Positions 33,393 to 41,266 are shown, counted from the stretch's first letter. The stretch: DNA of 64,000 nt from Dethiosulfatibacter aminovorans DSM 17477 (GCF_900142005.1 NZ_FQZL01000015.1:1-64000), one strand, 5' to 3'. The notes: generated by a model not told the origin, from the letters alone. A program made the numbers and translations.

Positions 33393-33501
33393 GAATAATT
33401 TCACATGATAGCGAGGTCGTGAATTCGAGGTGCGATAAATCTACATTATAATTTAAGATTGTCGTACCGAGTGAACAGGGAGCTATCATGTGAAATTATT
33501 C
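33393..33501 (+). repeat. R2 structured repeat, copy a
   Basis: This 109-bp element is bounded by perfect 20-bp inverted repeats (33393-33412 and 33482-33501). Inside are a 21-base left loop strand (33413-33433) and a 16-base right loop strand (33466-33481, ACCGAGTGAACAGGGA). Both are identical in the second copy at 48858-48970, while the outer stems differ yet remain paired. This looks like a structured RNA or hairpin-type repeat. Confidence 0.7.
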
Positions 33502-33588
33502 CATATTGTCGAGTAAGACATATGTCTCTAATATCAGGACAAAAACTTATTTTTGTAATAATTTTGTAACAAATGACATTATGCTTTA

Positions 33589-33597
33589 TGATATACT
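33589..33597 (+). promoter_or_regulatory. Extended -10 promoter of the small-gene strip
   Basis: TGA-TATACT, with no convincing -35 at the right distance. It precedes the 31-codon gene by 50 bases. Confidence 0.4.
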
Positions 33598-33646
33598 GTA
33601 GGGGAATAAGAAAACAATATTCAAAATAATGAATGGAGGTAGCGAT

Positions 33647-33742
33647 ATGATTAAATTACAATGTACACCACAATGTGATATGAGAACAACAACAGCATAT
33701 GATTACACAACAATTTCGCTGCCTGCAGGAGAAGTTCTTTAG
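33647..33742 (+). CDS. Very small hypothetical protein (31 residues)
   Basis: The open frame follows GGAGG at 33635-33639 and reads MIKLQCTPQCDMRTTTAYDY and onward, with two cysteines spaced C-x3-C and a threonine-rich middle. It ends in TAG. No known family is recognised. A hairpin terminator follows 17 bases later, so this may be a stand-alone small peptide or a leader peptide. Confidence 0.5.
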   Translation: MIKLQCTPQCDMRTTTAYDYTTISLPAGEVL

Positions 33743-33878
33743 AATAATACGTCTAAATTACCGCAGGCACATCTGCGGTTTTATTATGGAACAATATCGA
33801 ATCTTGATTTGCATATTCCCTGCCGGGTTCATCGGTAGAGGGGAAGATGCTGCTAAATACGATTCGTTGTATGACATG
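33743..33878 (+). other. Hairpin-rich stretch between twin terminators, possible small RNA
   Basis: Between two near-identical terminator hairpins lies a nested inverted repeat: CGAATC (33798-33803) with GATTCG (33861-33866), enclosing TTCCC (33816-33820) with GGGAA (33841-33845) and TGCCG with CGGTA. A 49-codon reading frame crosses it but has no ribosome site and runs through the second terminator. Confidence 0.35.
33760..33785 (+). terminator. Terminator 1 of the small-gene strip
   Basis: ACCGCAG (33760-33766) with CTGCGGT, loop GCACAT, followed by TTTATT. Confidence 0.7.
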
Positions 33879-33908
33879 ACCGCAGATATGGAATCTGCGG
33901 TTTTTTTA
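33879..33908 (+). terminator. Terminator 2 of the small-gene strip
   Basis: ACCGCAGAT (33879-33887) with ATCTGCGGT (33893-33901), followed by a run of T. The stem sequence almost repeats that of terminator 1. Confidence 0.85.
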
Positions 33909-33966
33909 TATTCAAAATGCAAATCGGCTCCATAAGGAGTTTGAAATAAAAACAGGAGGAAAGAAA

Positions 33967-34065
33967 ATGGGAAACCTAAAAGATGGAATGAAAAGAGGAA
34001 CAGCAGCAAGAGAAGAAGGAAAGGAAACTGAAACAAGGCGCAGGGAAGAGGTGGAAACTGCCTGA
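33967..34065 (+). CDS. Very small hypothetical protein (32 residues, highly charged)
   Basis: ATG follows AGGAGG at 33954-33959. The product begins MGNLKDGMKRGTAAREEGKE and is rich in Arg, Glu and Lys, probably one helix. No family is recognised. It is followed 24 bases later by another small gene with its own strong ribosome site. Confidence 0.5.
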   Translation: MGNLKDGMKRGTAAREEGKETETRRREEVETA

Positions 34066-34089
34066 CTCCCTGCAGAAGGAGGTGAGAAA

Positions 34090-34194
34090 ATGTTTAGTAA
34101 CTTAAGACTATTTGAAGACATCAAAAGAATTCAGAACAGCGAGAAGGATATGATAATCAAGCTTGAGAGCAAGAAGACAATTAAGAAGAAATAA
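34090..34194 (+). CDS. Very small hypothetical protein (34 residues)
   Basis: ATG follows AAGGAGG at 34077-34083. The product begins MFSNLRLFEDIKRIQNSEKD and ends in a lysine-rich tail. Its N-terminus (SNLRLFE) closely resembles that of the next, longer protein (SNLRIFE), which suggests a duplicated N-terminal motif. No known family. Confidence 0.55.
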   Translation: MFSNLRLFEDIKRIQNSEKDMIIKLESKKTIKKK

Positions 34195-34226
34195 TAAGAT
34201 AAATATATATGCAACAGGAGGTTACT

Positions 34227-34550
34227 ATGCATTGCAGTAATTTAAGAATATTTGAAAACAGAACAGGCAAGAAGAATTTTGAGATCCGTACATATCTGGA
34301 ATCTGAAGGAATAAGGCATTCTTTCGAGGAGTTGAAGAACATCGAGAATGGATATGCATACTATACTGTATATTTCAAGGGTTTTATGGACTGTACAAAG
34401 CTAAGGAAAAGTAAGTATAAGTTTGAATCCTATGAGATAATAGGTAATGCGGTCAGATTCAAGGTGTGTGACAACAAGAGAAGCAGGAGGTGCTTCATGA
34501 AGTTTCTTGTCAATTTTGAAAACGGTATAAGAAGATTTGAATTCATATAG
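34227..34550 (+). CDS. Hypothetical protein (107 residues) with SNLRIFE start
   Basis: Start at ATG 34227 with AGGAGG at 34215-34220. The product is basic and shows alternating strand-like segments (YAYYTVYFKG, VRFKVCDN, RRFEFI) and five scattered cysteines and methionines. No membrane segment or known motif is recognised. It shares its opening with the 34-residue protein upstream. A terminator follows at once, so it is the last gene of the strip. Confidence 0.65.
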   Translation: MHCSNLRIFENRTGKKNFEIRTYLESEGIRHSFEELKNIENGYAYYTVYFKGFMDCTKLRKSKYKFESYEIIGNAVRFKVCDNKRSRRCFMKFLVNFENGIRRFEFI

Positions 34551-34554
34551 AAAT

Positions 34555-34600
34555 AAGGCTGAATCGAAGGCGATAAACATCCCGGCGGTTCAGCCTTTTG
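34555..34600 (+). terminator. Terminator closing the small-gene strip
   Basis: AAGGCTGAA (34555-34563) with TTCAGCCTT (34589-34597), a 25-base loop, then TTTG. Confidence 0.7.
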
Positions 34601-34694
34601 ATTTACATGTTAGTGTAGTTTTGTGCTATAATGGTTTGTATGCTTGGTACAGGCATGCAGAGAACTGATCAATCCACGGGAGAAAGACAAATAT

Positions 34695-35582
34695 ATGAAC
34701 AAGAATGAAATAAGAGTTTCGTTGCTCATGACCATGGGTACATTTTTCTGGGCAGGAGCCTTTATAGCGGGTAAAATGGGGATTCACCTGTTGAGCCCTC
34801 TGATTCTCACATTCCTGAGAATGTTCTTGGCAACGGTAATAATATTCCCTTTTATGGTTATGAGGGAAGGGGACAACTGGAAGATAAAGAGGGAAGATAT
34901 TAAGTATGCCGTAGCAACAGGTGTAGTTGGAATGATAGGATACCATATATTCTTTTTCTATGCGCTGAAATATACAGATGCTTCAAAGGCGGCCATGATA
35001 AATGCCATAAATCCCTTGCTGACTGCAATGCTGGCGGCTGTGTTCCTGAAAGAGAAGCTGTCGCCGCGAAAGACCTTCTTCATACTGACAGCACTGGTGG
35101 GGGTTATTCTTACCTTGTCTAACTGGAATGTTGGAAATATCATAAATTTCAATTTTAACATAGGTGATTTGCTTATGTTCACCGGAGCTGCCATGTGGGC
35201 AATATATTCGATAATTGTAAAGAAGGTAATGCACAGGTTCACACCGCTGAAACTTACAACATATACCTTCGTGACGGCTGCTGCCTTCACATTCCCTTTC
35301 GCATTGCCTGAACTCATAAATCTTGATTTACAGGCCATAGGATGGATGCCTTTTCTTGCAGTATTGTACATGGCTGTCTTTCCTTCGGTTCTGGGATATA
35401 CCATTCAACAGATGGCAATCAAGGAACTTGGTGCTGCCAGGACAGCCCTTTTCATAAACCTTGTTCCCGTGCTGTCTGCAATCATGGCTGTAGTTTTCCT
35501 GGGTGAGCAGCTCTTCAGGCTAAATATTGTAAGCGGCATCATCATAATAATTTCGGTGATAATGTTCACAAGGCAAAAATGA
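34695..35582 (+). CDS. EamA/DMT-superfamily transporter
   Basis: This protein of about 295 residues has ten predicted membrane helices in two repeated EamA halves (first half ending near LSNWNVG, second starting near FNIGDLLMFTGAAMWAIYS). Family members export or exchange metabolites such as amino acids; the substrate is unknown. The start MNKNEIRVSLL at 34695 is preferred over an in-frame TTG at 34644, although the ribosome site (GGGAG) is distant. Confidence 0.88.
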   Translation: MNKNEIRVSLLMTMGTFFWAGAFIAGKMGIHLLSPLILTFLRMFLATVIIFPFMVMREGDNWKIKREDIKYAVATGVVGMIGYHIFFFYALKYTDASKAAMINAINPLLTAMLAAVFLKEKLSPRKTFFILTALVGVILTLSNWNVGNIINFNFNIGDLLMFTGAAMWAIYSIIVKKVMHRFTPLKLTTYTFVTAAAFTFPFALPELINLDLQAIGWMPFLAVLYMAVFPSVLGYTIQQMAIKELGAARTALFINLVPVLSAIMAVVFLGEQLFRLNIVSGIIIIISVIMFTRQK

Positions 35583-35590
35583 AATTGTAC

Positions 35591-35637
35591 AAAAAGCCAC
35601 TTGCAGGTCGGTATAGCTGACTGAAAGGTGGCTTTTC
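35591..35637 (+). terminator. Terminator after the EamA transporter gene
   Basis: AAAAGCCACTT pairs with AAGGTGGCTTTT across a long loop, followed by CTGTT. Confidence 0.65.
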
Positions 35638-35682
35638 TGTTGAACCAGCAGGAACTTCCAGGAGTGAGCATTCGACCAGAGA

Positions 35683-35700
35683 TGTTAAAATATTAACGAG
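35683..35700. promoter_or_regulatory. Rex-like operator, distal
   Basis: ATGTTAA-AATA-TTAACGA compared with the clostridial Rex consensus TTGTTAA-N4-TTAACAA shows two mismatches at outer positions and a perfect GTTAA/TTAAC core. Confidence 0.5.
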
Positions 35701-35823
35701 ATAGTAACGTTTTCACAAACGGCGTTTTAAAATACGGTACTAGGTTCAGTAATGTAATATAAAAACTTTTGGTATGACTCGTGCAATCATTCATAAAACT
35801 GGGATTGTATAAAATAAAAACAA

Positions 35824-35841
35824 TAGTTAAAAAATTAACAA
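35824..35841. promoter_or_regulatory. Rex-like operator, proximal
   Basis: TAGTTAA-AAAA-TTAACAA has one mismatch to the Rex consensus TTGTTAA-N4-TTAACAA. It ends 6 bases before the -35 of the hydrogenase operon promoter, a position where a redox-sensing repressor could act. Confidence 0.6.
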
Positions 35842-35847
35842 AAACTA

Positions 35848-35876
35848 TTGACTTTAATATTTCTCGGATGTATACT
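35848..35876 (+). promoter_or_regulatory. Promoter of the sensory hydrogenase operon
   Basis: TTGACT (35848-35853), 17-base spacer, TATACT (35871-35876). The leader is about 100 nt. Confidence 0.75.
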
Positions 35877-35981
35877 ATCGGTGAAAAGAGGAAAGGTTAT
35901 CTTTCCCTGTATAAAGCAAAATTATATATTTGTCAGAATGATAGACTGAAAAGTTAATATTAGGAAAAGAGGAGTATTATA

Positions 35982-36230
35982 ATGAACGAAATATTTGTAT
36001 GTGTAGGTAGTGCTTGTCATCTTAAAGGGTCGTATGACGTAATAGATTGTTTTAAAAACTGGATAAAGGATAATGAACTTCAAGACGACTTTGTAGTCAA
36101 GGCTTCATTCTGTCTAGGGCACTGTACTGATGCAGTATCTGTTAAGCTGGGAGAGGAAATTTATTCAGTATCTCCCGACAGTGTCGAGGAATTCATAAAC
36201 CAAAACATTGCATGGAGCAGACAATTATGA
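35982..36230 (+). CDS. Thioredoxin-like [2Fe-2S] ferredoxin (NuoE/HydC-like domain)
   Basis: This 82-residue protein has four cysteines in the C-x4-C ... C-x3-C arrangement of thioredoxin-fold [2Fe-2S] proteins (CVGSAC near the N-terminus, CLGHC near residue 46). It would carry electrons to or from the hydrogenase-like protein encoded next. Its stop overlaps the next start (ATGA), so the two are translationally coupled. It is the first gene of the operon. Confidence 0.85.
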   Translation: MNEIFVCVGSACHLKGSYDVIDCFKNWIKDNELQDDFVVKASFCLGHCTDAVSVKLGEEIYSVSPDSVEEFINQNIAWSRQL

Positions 36231-37951
36231 AGATCATGGATTTTTATCCCGCCAACTGCAAGAATTGCTACAAGTGTGTAAGGAACTGTCCCGTTAAGGC
36301 AATAAGGATAGTGAATGACCAGGCGGAAATAATAGAAGACAAATGCATAGGTTGCGGAAGATGCTTCAATGTCTGTCCCCAGAATGCAAGAAATATACAC
36401 AGCGATCTTGACAATGTAAGAGAAGCCCTGAAGAGAAAAAAGGTTGTTGTAAGCATAGCGCCAAGCTACAGGGGCATATATCCTAACTATAAAAAACTTA
36501 TAGGGGCCCTCAAGACCCTTGGTATAGACAAGGTTGAAGAAACGGCAGTAGGGGCCGAACTGGTAACCAGCCTTTACGGCAAGTATATGGAGGATAATCC
36601 TGGAAAGAATGTAATCACCTCCTGCTGTCCTTCGGTAAATCTCCTCATAAGAAGATATTTTTCTGAAATAAGGGACAGCATAATACCTGTCGATACGCCA
36701 ATGATAATTCACAGCAAGCTTCTCAAGGAAAAATATGGAGACAATGCCTATGTGGTATTCCTTGGTCCCTGCATTTCCAAAAAAATTGAAGCATGCGGAT
36801 ATCAGAAACAGGGAATAATAGATGCAGTAATATCCTTCGAAGAGCTTGAAGGATGGCTCAGGGACGAGGATATAAATATTGATGACTGTGATGAAATCAT
36901 GCCGGACATGGAAGCTGGCAGGACAGGCTCCAGATATCCTCTTGAAAGGGGAATACTTTCAGGACTTGAAAAAAGCCTTGCTAAAAACGCCATGACACCG
37001 ATTTCGGTGAACGGTCTTGAAAACTGCATGATGATATTCGAGGCACTAAGGGATGGAGAGATTGAAAATATCTGCATTGAAGCCAATGTATGCAGCGGCG
37101 GATGTATCGGAGGACCTGCAGTTCCCAAGGATTTCGACAATATCTATAAAAGAAAGATAAGGGCAATGAATTCCATAGACGAACTTGAGAATGAGAATAT
37201 TGAAGACACTTATCTTGAAAACATTGAAAGACTCAGACCCTATGACAGGATATTTACAAGGAAGAAATATGAACCTCCAGTATTAGAAGAAGAGGAAATG
37301 GCAGAGATCCTTGCAAGAATGGGCAAATATTCAAAGGATGACGAACTCAATTGTGGAGCATGCGGGTATGATTCGTGCCGGGACAAGGCAATTGCGGTAT
37401 ATGAAGGGAATTCCCATCCTGAGATGTGCATACCCTATATGAGGATGCAGGCTGAAAGGCTTTCAAACATAATATTCGAATATTCACCCAACATACTCAT
37501 ACTTCTTGATGAAGACAAGAATGTACTTGACATCAATCCCAAGGGAGAGAAGGCGTTCAACGTCAAGCTCAACAATATAAAGGGCAAGAGCATAGAAATG
37601 ATAATGTCGTCAAACGACTTTGATAAAGTTGTTGAAGAAGGAAGAAACATAATCGACAAGAAAATCAATTTTCCAAATTATGGCCTTAAGCTTAAGGAAA
37701 ATATCATTCACATAAAGGAGCACAAGCTCATATACGGGCTTTTCTCAAATGTGACGGATGAGGAAAAAAGGAACAACGAGCTTGCGCAGTTGAAATTCAA
37801 CACCCTTGACACCGTCAATACTGTAATAGACAGACAGATGAGAGTTGCCCAGGAGATAGCAGGTCTTCTTGGTGAAACCACTGCCGAAGCAAAGATTGCC
37901 CTCCTTAACCTTAAGAAGGTTGTTGAGAATGAAGAGGGTGAATTGAAATGA
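36227..37951 (+). CDS. HydS-like sensory [FeFe] hydrogenase with PAS domain
   Basis: This protein is about 574 residues from ATG 36227 (ATGA overlap with the previous stop). An N-terminal 2[4Fe-4S] ferredoxin domain (CKNCYKCVRNCP, CIGCGRCFNVCP) precedes an H-cluster domain with TSCCPSV (near 131), LGPCISKKIE (near 178) and CSGGCIGGP (near 288). Next comes an extra [4Fe-4S] motif CGACGYDSC with a later cysteine (near 375-403), then a PAS domain and a helical tail. This fits sensory group C/D [FeFe] hydrogenases. TSCCPSV keeps both cysteines but lacks the usual tryptophan. The next gene encodes a phosphatase, so it probably converts H2 or redox state into a signal. Confidence 0.88.
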   Translation: MKIMDFYPANCKNCYKCVRNCPVKAIRIVNDQAEIIEDKCIGCGRCFNVCPQNARNIHSDLDNVREALKRKKVVVSIAPSYRGIYPNYKKLIGALKTLGIDKVEETAVGAELVTSLYGKYMEDNPGKNVITSCCPSVNLLIRRYFSEIRDSIIPVDTPMIIHSKLLKEKYGDNAYVVFLGPCISKKIEACGYQKQGIIDAVISFEELEGWLRDEDINIDDCDEIMPDMEAGRTGSRYPLERGILSGLEKSLAKNAMTPISVNGLENCMMIFEALRDGEIENICIEANVCSGGCIGGPAVPKDFDNIYKRKIRAMNSIDELENENIEDTYLENIERLRPYDRIFTRKKYEPPVLEEEEMAEILARMGKYSKDDELNCGACGYDSCRDKAIAVYEGNSHPEMCIPYMRMQAERLSNIIFEYSPNILILLDEDKNVLDINPKGEKAFNVKLNNIKGKSIEMIMSSNDFDKVVEEGRNIIDKKINFPNYGLKLKENIIHIKEHKLIYGLFSNVTDEEKRNNELAQLKFNTLDTVNTVIDRQMRVAQEIAGLLGETTAEAKIALLNLKKVVENEEGELK

Positions 37952-39114
37952 GCTGCTATCTGGACATAAACCACAAAAGCATAAACAAGCATGGCGAGGA
38001 GCTTTGCGGAGACAATGTGGTTGTTATAAACAATGAGGATGAGGCTGTAATAGTTTTATCGGACGGTCTTGGAAGCGGAGTCAAGGCAAACATACTGTCC
38101 ACACTTACTTCCAAGATTGCATCAACCATGCTTAAGCAGGGAGCTACCCTCAGGGATACGGTTGAAACCATAATCAATACACTGCCCACCTGCCAGGTAA
38201 GAAAGCTTGCCTATTCCACCTTTACAATGATAAAAATAGACAGGGACAGGAATATGTACCTTGCTGAATACGACAACCCGCCTGCCTTCTTCTACAGGCA
38301 TGGAAGGAACATCCCTCTGGACAAGAAGGAAACCATGGTTGCAGGCAAGAAGATCCTTGAGAGCCAGATCAGGCTTGAAGAGGGGGACTCGCTCAGTGTT
38401 GTCAGCGACGGTGCTATTCATGCCGGAGTGGGTCAGATGCTGAATCTTGGATGGGCATGGGACGAGATCAACGAATACCTCATGAATCTTAACCATGTGA
38501 ATGATTCGTCAAACCTCATAAACGGTAATTTCCTTGGAGTGTGCAGCAATCTGTACAATAACAAGCCGGGAGACGACACGACAATCATGACAATAAAGGT
38601 TAAAAAGCCTTCTGTTGTGGATCTGTTCACAGGACCTCCCCTTGACAGGAATCTGGACGCCCTTCTGGTGGAGAGAATGGCTGAGGGAGAAGGAAAGAAG
38701 GTCATATGCGGAGGGACAACGGCTCTCATAGCATCAAGGGAACTCAAGAGGGAACTGGAAGTGGACAACGACACCATTTCTCCGGATATCCCTCCAATTG
38801 CATACATGAAAGGCTTTGACCTTGTCACTGAAGGAGTGTTGACTTTGGGCAAGGCACTCGAAAAGGTGAAATGCTACAACCAGTCGGCATTTGATGAGGA
38901 TATCAGGATCAACGATTACAACGGTGTAGACCTGCTGGTGAAGATATTGGTGAAGAACAGCACCCATATAAACTTTCATATAGGAAGGGCAGTAAACCCG
39001 GCACATCAGAATCCAGATTTTCCGGCAGGTTACAACATCAAGTTCAATATAATTGAGTCCCTCATGAAGGAACTGACCATGTGCGGGAAGACGGTGAAGT
39101 CGATATATTATTAG
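37948..39114 (+). CDS. SpoIIE-type PP2C phosphatase, hydrogenase partner
   Basis: This 388-residue protein has a PP2C/SpoIIE phosphatase domain: an early GDN (CGDNVVV), the metal motif LSDGLGSG (near 38), VVSDGAIHAGVG and the late GDDTTIM motif. A second C-terminal part of about 150 residues (from about 220) is of unknown function. It overlaps the HydS-like gene by four bases (ATGA). Such phosphatases accompany sensory hydrogenases in other Firmicutes and presumably dephosphorylate a regulator when signalled. The target is unknown, and no anti-sigma or kinase gene is adjacent. Confidence 0.88.
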   Translation: MSCYLDINHKSINKHGEELCGDNVVVINNEDEAVIVLSDGLGSGVKANILSTLTSKIASTMLKQGATLRDTVETIINTLPTCQVRKLAYSTFTMIKIDRDRNMYLAEYDNPPAFFYRHGRNIPLDKKETMVAGKKILESQIRLEEGDSLSVVSDGAIHAGVGQMLNLGWAWDEINEYLMNLNHVNDSSNLINGNFLGVCSNLYNNKPGDDTTIMTIKVKKPSVVDLFTGPPLDRNLDALLVERMAEGEGKKVICGGTTALIASRELKRELEVDNDTISPDIPPIAYMKGFDLVTEGVLTLGKALEKVKCYNQSAFDEDIRINDYNGVDLLVKILVKNSTHINFHIGRAVNPAHQNPDFPAGYNIKFNIIESLMKELTMCGKTVKSIYY

Positions 39115-39198
39115 CCGTCTGTCAAGGCAGTAAAAGCCAAATATTTGTAATCCCTTGAAGTTTTAGCATTGGGGGGGTTGAAGAAGCAGGAGAATGAA

Positions 39199-40659
39199 AT
39201 GAAAAAATTTGAAAACCATGTACAGGAAATAAAATACAGCGTCCTCAAGGAGCTTGTGAAGGCTGAGCTTAAGGACAATCTTATAAACGAACTGCTGGTT
39301 ATTCCAAAGAAGATAATACCGGGACCAAAGTCCGATTCAAGGTGTTGCATATATATGGAAAGAGCAATCATAAACGAAAGAATAAAACACATGCTCTATC
39401 AGTATGATGACGAGGTTATAAAGGTAATAGACATAGCCTGTGATGAATGTCCAATAAACAGGTTTTCCGTTACGGAAGCCTGCAGGGGATGCCTTGCGCA
39501 TCACTGTGTGGAAAGCTGTCCCGTGGGAGCAATAGAGATAATCAACAAGAGAGCGCATATAAACCAGGAAAAATGCATAGAGTGCGGCAAGTGCAGCAGT
39601 GCATGCCAGTTCAATGCCATTTCCGATGTGCGAAGACCCTGCATAAGTTCATGCAAGGTAGGGGCTATTCAGATTGACCACAAGTCGAAAAAGGCGGTAA
39701 TAGACAAAGAAAAATGCATAAATTGCGGAGAATGCGTCTTCAAGTGTCCCTTTGGGGCAATAACTGATACTTCAAACATCCTGTCCGTAGTGAGGGCTCT
39801 TAAGAACAGCAGCAGAAAAGATGGCAGAAGGGTTTATGCCGTGGTTGCGCCGGCAGTTGCTGCCCAGTTCGAGGATGTTAGCCTTGAACAGATTAACTTC
39901 TCCCTGAAGAAGATAGGATTCCACTCTGTACTTGAAGCGGCATTGGGAGCAGATATTGCAGCTGTTGCGGAAGCAAAGCTAATAGAAAAAGAGCTCAGGC
40001 ACAAATCCTTTGTTACGACTTCCTGTTGTCCTGCCTTCGTAAGCTATATAGAGAAGAACTATCCGGATCTTGCAGAAAACATATCGCCGGCGCTGTCTCC
40101 CATGGTTATTACGGGAAAACTCATCAAGGATGCCGACAAGGATGCAACGGTAGTATTCATAGGTCCATGCACCGCCAAGAAGGTTGAGACTCTTAAGAAC
40201 GAGTACAATTCATTTATAGACTATGCCATTGGCTTTGAGGAACTGAGAGCCATGCTGGATGCATACAATATAGACCTTGTGAATTCACCTGAGGAAAGCA
40301 TAGACAATGCATCCTTCTATGGAAGGGTATTTGCCAGGTCCGGAGGGGTAACAAACGCCATAAACCGGGCAATAGACGAATACGGCCTGGATGTGAAGCT
40401 TAAGCCTGTAGTATGCTCCGGCATCAAGGAATGCGACAGGGCTTTGAAGCTTGCAAGGCTTGGAAAACTAAACGGCAATTTCATTGAAGGTATGGCATGC
40501 GAGGGAGGATGCATAAACGGTCCCCTGTCACTTAACCACAAGCCTAAAAACAAGAATGCAGTAGATATCCACGGTGAAAAGGCCAAGGAAAAGACAATAA
40601 AGGGTGCTGTAAGGGTTTATGAATTCGATGAAAACACATTCTGCAGGAATCAAGGATGA
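39199..40659 (+). CDS. Group B-like [FeFe] hydrogenase
   Basis: This iron-only hydrogenase is about 486 residues from ATG 39199 (AGGAG upstream). A conserved N-terminal region precedes ferredoxin-like cluster motifs (CDECP, CRGCLAHHCVESCP, CIECGKCSSACQ, CINCGECVFKCP). The H-cluster domain has TSCCPAFV, IGPCTAKKVE and MACEGGCINGP, the wording expected of the group B/M2-type enzymes rather than group A (TSCCPGW). It probably produces H2 from ferredoxin reduced by PorGDAB. It is last in the operon with the HydS-like sensor and phosphatase. Confidence 0.9.
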   Translation: MKKFENHVQEIKYSVLKELVKAELKDNLINELLVIPKKIIPGPKSDSRCCIYMERAIINERIKHMLYQYDDEVIKVIDIACDECPINRFSVTEACRGCLAHHCVESCPVGAIEIINKRAHINQEKCIECGKCSSACQFNAISDVRRPCISSCKVGAIQIDHKSKKAVIDKEKCINCGECVFKCPFGAITDTSNILSVVRALKNSSRKDGRRVYAVVAPAVAAQFEDVSLEQINFSLKKIGFHSVLEAALGADIAAVAEAKLIEKELRHKSFVTTSCCPAFVSYIEKNYPDLAENISPALSPMVITGKLIKDADKDATVVFIGPCTAKKVETLKNEYNSFIDYAIGFEELRAMLDAYNIDLVNSPEESIDNASFYGRVFARSGGVTNAINRAIDEYGLDVKLKPVVCSGIKECDRALKLARLGKLNGNFIEGMACEGGCINGPLSLNHKPKNKNAVDIHGEKAKEKTIKGAVRVYEFDENTFCRNQG

Positions 40660-40743
40660 AAATTCACCTTTTAAAACATGTCCATCCTGTGATAAAATCA
40701 TATTAAGATAATCCTTGAATGATAATAATTACAGGAGGCTATT

Positions 40744-41262
40744 ATGGATAGAGAATTTGCAATATTCGGAGGAAAGAAGGTAGCGGTAACGGGAGATACG
40801 GTGAGAATCGGAGATAAGGCACCTAATTTCAGAGCTGTAAACAATGATTTGTCCGTATTTGATTTTTATAATGATACAAGCCGCAAGATAAAGATAATAA
40901 GTGCATCACCGTCCTTGGATACGGGGACATGTTCATTGCAGGCCGCATATTTCAATGAAAAGGCAAAAGAGTTGAGCGGTGATGTTGAAATAATAACTGT
41001 GACTGTGGATCTTCCCTTTGCTCAAAAGAGATTTTGTGGAGCGAATGACATCAACAACATAAGGACCGTATCCGACCACAGGCATCTTGAGTTCGGTGAC
41101 AGATTCGGTCTTGTCCTTGAAGGGCTGAGGCTCCTTACAAGGGCGGTAATCATAATTGACGAGGACAATATCATAAGGTATGTGCAGCACGTATACGAGG
41201 TGGCTGATGAGCCTGATTACGATGATGTGCTCGAAGCCCTCAAAGAAATTGTGGAACAATAA
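40744..41262 (+). CDS. tpx: Thiol peroxidase
   Basis: This 172-residue atypical 2-Cys peroxiredoxin reduces peroxides using thioredoxin. The peroxidatic cysteine is in SLDTGTCSLQ and the resolving cysteine in KRFCGANDINN, at the family spacing. The C-terminal half contains LLTRAVIIID, also typical of Tpx. AGGAGG precedes the ATG. It probably gives the anaerobe oxidative-stress protection beside oxygen-sensitive hydrogenases. Confidence 0.95.
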   Translation: MDREFAIFGGKKVAVTGDTVRIGDKAPNFRAVNNDLSVFDFYNDTSRKIKIISASPSLDTGTCSLQAAYFNEKAKELSGDVEIITVTVDLPFAQKRFCGANDINNIRTVSDHRHLEFGDRFGLVLEGLRLLTRAVIIIDEDNIIRYVQHVYEVADEPDYDDVLEALKEIVEQ

Positions 41263-41266
41263 GAGC

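Larger units (their letters stand above)
33323..33646. other. Intergene holding terminator, R2 repeat and a promoter
   Basis: No gene is seen in this stretch. It contains the rpsR terminator, the R2a structured repeat and a promoter for the 31-codon gene that follows. Confidence 0.6.
35583..35981. other. Regulatory intergene upstream of the hydrogenase operon
   Basis: No gene is seen. It holds the terminator of the previous gene, two Rex-like palindromes, a strong promoter and a leader hairpin (GGAAAG with CTTTCC at about 35891-35907). An AACGTT word near 35707 resembles words upstream of por. Confidence 0.6.

Noticed and set aside
33787..33935. A 49-codon open frame (MEQYRILICIF...)
   Set aside because: No ribosome site, overlaps two hairpins and crosses a strong terminator, so it is unlikely to be translated.
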